From Capitulum mitella (Eukaryota; Arthropoda; Thecostraca; Pollicipedomorpha; Pollicipedidae): a DNA stretch of 64,000 nucleotides. The stretch is from assembly GCA_030062745.1 (NCBI GenBank), contig CP099850.1:9677538-9741537 (forward strand). Direction: 5' to 3'. The stretch's first letter is position 1, and every line of letters starts with the position of its first letter. This document shows, one piece after another, positions 57,791 to 64,000 of the stretch. Both the position numbers and the translations under genes were made by a program. Below the pieces are notes generated by a model that was not told the origin of the DNA, made no database searches, and saw nothing but the letters and a program-made list of their open reading frames with translations.

Positions 57791-58746
57791 TTGTTGTGTA
57801 TACCATGGTGTTTGTGGCTGTTCTGCCCCAAGTCCTACCGCGTGATTTACGTCCCAGTGGCGTGCGTTACCCGCCGCTGATGCCTTTACTGGCTGGGAGC
57901 TTTCGCTGTGGTTAACTTGTCATTGCCCTCGGGTCTTCACCTCGTGAGGGATGTCCAGAGCCCCTGCCATGGGCGTTGTCGTCTGGTCTGTGCTGTGGGA
58001 GGTCTCAGTCCAGGGGGCCTGAACTGGGAGGGTGTCCGGTGTCGTGTGCGCCCTCGACAGCAGGTGCCCTGCCTCGGAGAGGGAACCCAGGCCGACTGTG
58101 GGCAGTCCGCGCTCACCCTCTGCGATGGTCAGAATGATGAGTTCGGAGCCACGGCCTTGTCTCGCCTCGGTCGTGTTGTTTTCCCTTGACGGCAGAGTGG
58201 GCAGGAAGGCAGAGTGGCAGGCGGACTCTTGTCCTCTGGGACAGGTCCACGTGCTCTGCCGTTGCAGACATGTACAAGAGACTGTTTTGTTTGCCACGAA
58301 GTTATTGTTATCACGTACGTCACAGACATTTCACCCCAACAACGGGCCACGGGTGACCCCTGGTCAGTGCATTGTGTGGTGCTAGTGACGATATCGAATC
58401 AGACAGGATGGCCGAATCAACCCGGGACAGGGTGCGGCCATCTGGTTGTCTGAGGACGCCACGGCTCTGGACGTAACATCTTTATTCCGGAGGATTTCAT
58501 GTGCCGCGTGGATAATGGCAGTGGCCTGTCCGCATATTCATGTCGGTGGAAGCGTGGAGTGAACACCTCCCGTGACGTTGTCTGCTTCGATTTCCTCTGA
58601 CAATCGATGCATTGATTTGCGTTTTGCAGTTGCCGTGCGCTTCGTTACGGTGTGTGTAAAGCCTTCCTTGTCCCATTAGGATCTGGCATTCATGGAATAG
58701 ATTGCAATGAAATTAATGTAATATCGTTTTGAAATCTTTGCAGTGA

Positions 58747-58852
58747 TTGATTCAACCAACCAACCGAAAAGTCAGCTAGGGAAATCCGGTGAAAACGGTG
58801 ATTCATCCAACCAACCGAAAAATCAACTAGGAAAATCCGGTGAAAACGGAAC
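58747..58852 (+). repeat. Tandem duplication, about 53 bp twice
   Basis: GATTCAACCAACCAACCGAA...AATCCGGTGAAAACGG occurs twice head to tail with a few differences. Confidence 0.85.
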
Positions 58853-59267
58853 TGTCAATAGACCAACTCGTTTGTCCCTTAAGACTCTCTCTTGACAGTT
58901 TGTAGCCACCAGGACTGGGAAGAACCTGACAGTAGCTTTGGCGTTTTTTTTCCGTACTTTCATCTGGTTTCTAGGAGTGTTCCCGCCCCAATCTACCACG
59001 GCACGGATAACCTAACGCTATTTCGCCAGGTTCTAGGTGATCGTTTTTCGTTAGGCTATGGGTTATGGGCTATCAAAATAAAAGAGAAAGTACCATGCCG
59101 TGATGTCCGCTGCTTAGAAAACTGTCATAAACTAGAATGATGTATCTTAGGTTACATTATGTTCGTGTATTTTATTATTATAAAATCTATCCATAGTGCT
59201 AAACGCACAAGAGAAGTGATTTTGAGCAGAGACGTGCCGGTGTGAGACATAACGATCGTACGAACTA

Positions 59268-59638
59268 CTTTTTGGGCTGTTGTTTACTGGGAAAACGTTC
59301 TTGAAGAAGGGTAGAGGTACCGTTTATCTATAGCCTCTCCGGGGAGCGACCTGTTGAAGTGGGCCCACCAAGACAGAGCAGTGCTGTTCTGATGGGTCAC
59401 CTCAGGGTCTGCCGTGCAATAGAATGCTGGCCGTAAACGCACCTGGCATGTTTCCATTTTCGTTTCCGCGGGACCAGGGCGTTCTCCTTCATTCGTGTCT
59501 CCTAATTCGATCAGCCTGATTCATTTCAAAACCATCGGGGCGTTGCACCAGCCGGACCAGGTTCTTGCGGTCGGTCTAGTTCGTTCGTTGTGTTCTTTAC
59601 CACGCTGGGCAACGGGGCATTGGATAGGGGCTTGCCCG
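59268..59638 (-). repeat. Left arm of a 371-bp inverted repeat
   Basis: Begins CTTTTTGGGCTGTTG and ends GGCTTGCCCG. It is nearly identical, without visible length change, to the inverse of 60084-60454. Probably the minus-strand copy of a short retroelement fragment. Confidence 0.9.
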
Positions 59639-59983
59639 TGGGAGCCATTTGGTGATGCTCGGTATGCTATCGCGATACGGCTGAACAGTATGATGGCAGT
59701 GGGTGTTATTCATGTGACTACAGCATCAGGCATAAAGGTGAGACAGTACCTGGTTATATTACGTATATCCATGCAAGCGTTGCGTCATGACTCGCATTAT
59801 TTTGTTTTATTTCTGTAGTCTGCATTGTGTGATCAGGATGTGAGATCAGTTATACTCCTCACGCACGGACCACGGCGACACACAGAGGAAAGCCGGTAGT
59901 GTCGTCAGAGCTAGGGGCACGTTTTAGGAGACTGCTTGAACAGTGGGCGTGTAATGACCTTAGCGGTGGCCGCGCGCAAAGAC

Positions 59984-60012
59984 AGCAATAAAGAACGAAA
60001 TTTCACGAACAG

Positions 60013-60081
<69 letters not shown>

Positions 60082-60082
60082 G
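59984..60082 (+). repeat. Truncated element tail plus (TA)n
   Basis: A 32-bp block AGCAATAAAG...ACAGCTC (59984-60015) is followed by about 66 bp of TA. The same block plus TA tract ends the right arm copy at 60453-60536. This suggests a 5'-truncated second copy of the same element with a (TA)n tail. Confidence 0.75.
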
Positions 60083-60083
60083 T

Positions 60084-60483
60084 CGGGCAAGCTCCTATCC
60101 CATTCCCCGTTGCCCAGCGTGGTAAAGAACACAACGAACGAACTAGACCGACCGCACGAACCTGGTCCGGCTGGTGCAACGCCCCGATGGTTTTGAAAGG
60201 AATCAGGCTGATCGAATTAGGAGACACGAATGAAGGAGAACGCCCTGGTCCCGCGGAAACGAAAATGGAAACATGCCAGGTGCGTTTACGGCCAGCATTC
60301 TATCGCACGGCAGACCCTGAGGTGACCCATCAGAACAGCACTGCTCTGTCTTGGTGGGCCCACTTCAACAGGTCGCTCCCCGGAGAGACTATAGATAAAC
60401 GGTGCCTCTACCCTCCTTCAAGAACGTTTTCCCAGTAAACAACAGCCCAAAAAGCAATAAAGAACGAAATTTCACGAACAGCT

Positions 60484-60536
<53 letters not shown>
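60084..60536 (+). repeat. Right arm of the inverted repeat, with element tail and (TA)n
   Basis: 60084-60454 is the inverse of 59268-59638. It continues with the AGCAATAAAG...ACAGCTC tail block (containing AATAAA) and a TA tract to 60536. The arrangement looks like a short non-LTR or SINE-like element whose 3' tail is (TA)n. Confidence 0.85.
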
Positions 60537-60539
<3 letters not shown>

Positions 60540-61908
60540 TGACAGGGATGGTAAGAGTAAGATAACAGACATTGTGTAATAATTTGTCGTGGACATCGCC
60601 AGAACGTATATCTGTTGTTGTGAATCTATAATTCGGGAAAGAACGTAGGCTATTTAACATTGCTTTTCACGGTCTGTTTAATTTTTTTCGCAAAACAGAC
60701 AAAAGAAACGTGTGTGGTGGCCTGACAGTCGTACCGGAGCGGTATGTACTCGCGCGGCGCGCACACATCGAGCATTCTTACGCAAACACAGCGCTTACGC
60801 TCGTGCGCACGCACTCATTAACGTTTGTTAGTATTGTTCCTTGTATGCAGTCATGCTTAAATGATGTTACTTTGGGGGCATTACGTATTTATCGCCCTGT
60901 TTTCCTTTCCTTCAGCGGGGCACAATTTATGGAAGGCAGGTCTTACCGCTAACAATGTTGCGTGTTCGCGTTATCCTTGCGGTTGTAGTTCCACGGTCAT
61001 TTTCCGTACAGAGCGCCGTGGCGTGGTCCGGATATTGGCGTCCTCGGACCGTGCCGTCCGGTAATCACGTGACGGCCGTAATTTCGGCCCCTCTGCCCGT
61101 CCGCTGGCCGCCGCCCCTCCAATCGATGGCGACGCATTGGCGACTGCTGTGCGGCCGCCGCGCGCCCAACCCACCTGCCGAGGCGCATGAAAGGCCGAGG
61201 GTGCCGCAAGTGCGTGCACGTCGTCCCCAGTCTTCCCCATGTCCCCCAGGCCCCGCCCCTGCGCCCGGGCCCGGGGGAGACGGTCATTTGCCGGTGTATT
61301 GGGGAACCGCCAGATGTGCGCCGTGCGTCCGGTAATGGTGGCTCCCGGCTCCTCCATCGCCCAGCCAACGGACGGGGAGGGTCATGTTGATGATTCGGCG
61401 AGCCGTTACGCGTTATGGGAAGTTACTGGATTATTGTGCCGTGGCAGACGTTACTGAAACTGGCCTAAGCTGATACGTTGCCCTAAAACGTACACGAACG
61501 GTGACTGTCGTTGTCATTTTCTTCCTGACTTGTGTATTTCGATTATCCGTATTTGGTGAAGCTGGTGGTACCTCGGTTCATTTCAGTTCTTCGCTGAAAA
61601 GAGAGGTGTCATCCTCCTTTCCGATACGTTTGGCACTGCAAGCAGGCAGATGAGCGGGTGGCATTAAAACTGGTAGCCGTTACTGCGCTTACTTTTCTCA
61701 AATCCTGAATGCACGTCTGAGAATGGGCGACTTTGGTCACGTCTAAACTTGCAACCTTCACTCGTTTTTTTCGCTCTTCTAACCGAACGTCATGTCGGCT
61801 GCCAAACCGTAATGCGGAATCCAGTGCGTATGACTAATCGCCTGGCCGACGGACGGCCGATTAGCCGAGGGGCTAACTGACCAAATGGACTGCCCATCGA
61901 GCTGGGCT
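60537..61908. other. NDRG intron sequence, no gene recognised
   Basis: A GC-rich patch at 61.0-61.4 kb has open frames on both strands without family resemblance. Nothing else is supportable. Confidence 0.45.
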
Positions 61909-61996
61909 GATGACGGCCGCCGTGGCTGACTGTCGTTCTCTGCCGGCAGCGGCCCGATGACGGCCGCCGTGGCTGACTGTCGTTCTCTGTCGGCAG
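61909..61996 (+). repeat. Tandemly duplicated 3' splice site (47-bp period)
   Basis: GATGACGGCCGCCGTGGCTG...TCTGYCGGCAG occurs twice, ending in AG at 61949 and 61996. Only the downstream AG gives an open NDRG frame; use of the upstream AG adds 47 nt and, in the frame that keeps the exon open, meets a TGA. Confidence 0.9.
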
Positions 61997-62184
61997 CGGG
62001 CCGCTGGACGACATCGAGCTGCGTCAGGTGCACCTGCACCAGGCGGCGTCGCGCGACGTCGCCGGCGACGGCTCGCTGGGCGAGGAGCAGTACGTGGAGA
62101 CGAGCCGCGGCAGCCTCTGCGTGGCGCGACAGGGCGACCAACGCAAGCCGGCCATCGTCACCTACCACGACCTGGGGCTCAACT
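61997..62184 (+). CDS. NDRG3: NDRG first conserved exon
   Basis: Enters with one base completing a split codon, leaves with one base (T) before GTGAGT. Encodes GPLDDIELRQVHLHQ through VTYHDLGLN. The acceptor is the second of two tandem copies. Confidence 0.92.
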
Positions 62185-63529
62185 GTGAGTGCGCGCCGAC
62201 TCGGCTGGAGTGCTTCGGCGAGCACGGAGGCTGCGCGCAAGCAGTGCTGCCTTTGTGGTGGGCTCGTCGCTGCGGTGATGGGCTCGCAGACATTGTCTTG
62301 AGGCTTCTGGGTTCGCGACGAGACGGTGCGATGTGGCGACAGGCGCTTTGGTCGCGGACTTTTGATAATCCGACTGGTGGCTTGCTATATCGATTCCGAT
62401 TCTGACTCACCGCGGTTTTCCAAAATCGAAACGATTCGATTCTGAAACTGGTCCCACCGAGGCCCATTGGACTGAATTAAACCACGGGAATCTATTCCAA
62501 TGCTGATTCCGTAGGCAACCTTGTGATTCAACTCCGCCTTCGATTACGACACTTGTCAGTGGAGCTGATTCCGATTCTGACTCTGGCCAGAACTTAATCG
62601 ACTTCGAAATCGATCTTGATTCCTATGGAATCGAGCAAGTCTGTTTGGTTCCTACACAGGTCGCGTGGGGAGATTGTCGTCCTTCGTACATGTTATTTTC
62701 CTTTTCCCATCTTCCTTTTCCGTGTCTCGGGTAAACTCGAATCGAGCCATGTAGGGTTACCACGAGGCGATTATCGCTTCGCAGTCGATGGCCGAACGTG
62801 AGCTCGGGTAGGTTCTGTTTGGACTGATGCTGCTTCAGCAGATATCTGCGCGGGCCAGCTGACCGTCGGACCGGTCTATCTTTCAGACGTCTCAACTTTC
62901 CAAGGCTTTATGAACTACCCGGATATGAAGATTATCGCGGAGAGCTTCAGCTTTGTGCACATCAACGCCCCCGGGCAAGAGCCGGGCGCGAGCACGCTGC
63001 CTGACGAGTGAGTTCTCTTCGCCCACTGTTCCGTCGAGTGCCCTGCAGGGTCATGTCGTCACAGTCGTACACGTGCTGTTTCCCACGCTTGAATGTCGCA
63101 TGTGTTCTTTTCGGCATCGCTTGACCTTTCGTGGATAGCAGGTGCAAGGGTTTCCTTCTGTATTGTTTATAAGCTTGGCAGAATCCTGCAGCTGTGTCGT
63201 GAACGGTGCTTCTGTTTTGTTTTCTTCATGATCCATATGATACCTCCTCTGAACCTCAGCTATCTCAGTTTATTTACCGTACATCTACCCGGGATGTTCT
63301 TGTATGTGAATGCGGATGTGAATGTGGATGTGGATGTTACCCTGTGATGCCGTGGCAGCCTCGTGGACTGTGCCGCCGTCCCGGCAGGTACGCGTACCCC
63401 AGCTGTGACGAGCTGGCCGAGCAGGTGCGCGAGGTGATCGAGAAGCTGGAGCTGAAGCGGTGCGTCGGCCTGGGCATCGGCGCCGGCGGCAACATTCTGA
63501 CCCGGCTCTGCATCGCTCACCCAGAACTG
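61997..63529 (+). CDS. NDRG3: NDRG family protein (MESK2-like), 5' conserved part, gene continues past window
   Basis: Exons 61997-62184, 62887-63007 and 63388-63529 join in phase to about 150 residues that match the start of the NDRG alpha/beta-hydrolase fold: LDDIELRQVHL, VETSRGSLCVARQG, RKPAIVTYHDLGLNY, GFMNYPDM, FVHINAPGQEPGASTLP, YAYPSCDELAEQ and GLGIGAGGNILTR. NDRG proteins are catalytically inactive hydrolase-fold signalling or adaptor proteins, cytoplasmic; Drosophila MESK2 was found as a Ras-pathway modifier. The nucleophile-elbow position reads GIGAG with no Ser, as in other NDRGs. Two candidate first exons lie upstream (45514 and 57443). The frame is open at the last donor, so the remaining half or more of the protein lies to the right. 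Which NDRG1-4 name applies is uncertain. Confidence 0.94.
62385..62645. repeat. GAATCGATTC-rich repeat family C, copy 3
   Basis: Within NDRG intron: repeated ATCGATTCCGATTCTGA, AATCGAAACGATTCGATTC, GATTCCGATTCTGACTC. It shares its vocabulary with 36.39-36.51 and 49.78-50.26 kb. Confidence 0.5.
62887..63007 (+). CDS. NDRG3: NDRG second conserved exon
   Basis: Acceptor CTTTCAG, donor GA|GTGAGT. The first two bases complete Tyr of GLNY. Encodes VSTFQGFMNYPDMKIIAE and FVHINAPGQEPGASTLPD. Leaves in phase 2. Confidence 0.93.
63388..63529 (+). CDS. NDRG3: NDRG third conserved exon
   Basis: Acceptor CCCGGCAG, donor CTG|GTGAGC. One base completes Glu, then 47 whole codons from YAYPSCDELAEQVREVIEKL to LTRLCIAHPEL. 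A 13-nt G run begins 19 nt after the donor junction. Confidence 0.94.
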
Positions 63530-64000
63530 GTGAGCTCTGAGACGGGTCGGGGGGGGGGGGGCGCCGAGGTCTGCTGAACACGGGAGCAGGCTGGGATGGT
63601 TCTGGTGGAGTCTAAGGATGTTTGGAGTGATCTGGTGAGATGTGAGAGGGTCTGGTCGGCGTGTGCCGTGCGTGGTGGGCGTTGGAGTGGGTCTGGTGAT
63701 CACTGGGACCAGCTGTGTTCCGACTTTGGCATGTTTGGTGTGGCTGGTCTCGGAGTGGATCTGATAACGGCGCCTCTCAGGATCTAGTCAAAACCGACAT
63801 CAGTCTAGGAAGGGCGAAGGTTGGACTGTTAGACTTAATCTGATCCGGCAATGGTTAAAGTATGCCTATTGAAGCCTGAAGTGAAGCTGTTAACAGTTTA
63901 AAGTTTGTGAAGGTTGCACTGGAACGTCATACATACCCTGAATGTGATTTCACTATCTCACTTGAACTTGCGTAGGACTAGCTTGACGGTGCCACTCCCC
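63530..64000. other. NDRG intron at the right edge
   Basis: After a poly-G run the sequence is G/T-rich with several GGTCTGGTG-like units (63600-63760). No further NDRG exon is visible before the window ends. Confidence 0.6.

Noticed and set aside
61939..61950. First of the two NDRG acceptors as the main splice site
   Set aside because: Using the AG at 61949 brings an in-frame TGA before GPLDDIEL, so the AG at 61996 is preferred.

Overview
This is a eukaryotic (metazoan) genomic window. Three conserved genes are supported, all on the + strand. Two are split by GT-AG introns, and most of the window is intronic or intergenic DNA filled with transposon relics, foldback repeats, minisatellites and (TA)n tracts. 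Coding exons are very GC-rich while much of the surrounding DNA is AT-rich. The NDRG homologue reads like arthropod MESK2/NDRG proteins, and a short CCTAA (= TTAGG, arthropod-type telomere motif) run is present. I infer an arthropod, possibly a crustacean such as a barnacle; the species cannot be fixed from the sequence alone.

Layout. 1-8.4 kb: no recognisable gene; a GC-rich CRE-containing block at 5.45-6.88 kb and dispersed repeats. 8.48-17.3 kb: a five-exon OSGIN (oxidative stress-induced growth inhibitor) gene, complete at 497 aa, every junction in phase; its introns hold a dead LINE reverse transcriptase, a minisatellite and decayed copies of its own fourth exon. 17.3-28.8 kb: no host gene, but a layered insertion site: a minisatellite of roughly 30-bp units, split by a hAT-like element (8-bp duplication with one mismatch), itself split by a 3.68-kb hAT element with a perfect 8-bp target duplication. 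28.85-31.1 kb: mitochondrial elongation factor G2 (GFM2, ribosome recycling), 752 aa in one uninterrupted coding exon. 31.1-45 kb: repeat families, an AT-rich tract with (TA)n, and a dead pogo-like transposase on the minus strand. 45.5-64 kb: the 5' part of an NDRG gene that runs off the right edge; three conserved exons at 62.0-63.5 kb plus two candidate alternative first exons at 45.5 and 57.4 kb whose reading phases fit.

Functional links. The three genes are not an operon or cluster with a shared pathway. OSGIN (stress/growth control flavoprotein), GFM2 (mitochondrial ribosome recycling) and NDRG (alpha/beta-hydrolase-fold signalling protein) are simply neighbours. No CRISPR, prophage, biosynthetic cluster or other clearly new system was found. 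The most unusual features are structural: the doubly nested hAT insertion, the partial exon triplication in OSGIN intron 3, the tandemly duplicated 3' splice site in front of the first conserved NDRG exon, and a 371-bp inverted repeat in the NDRG intron.
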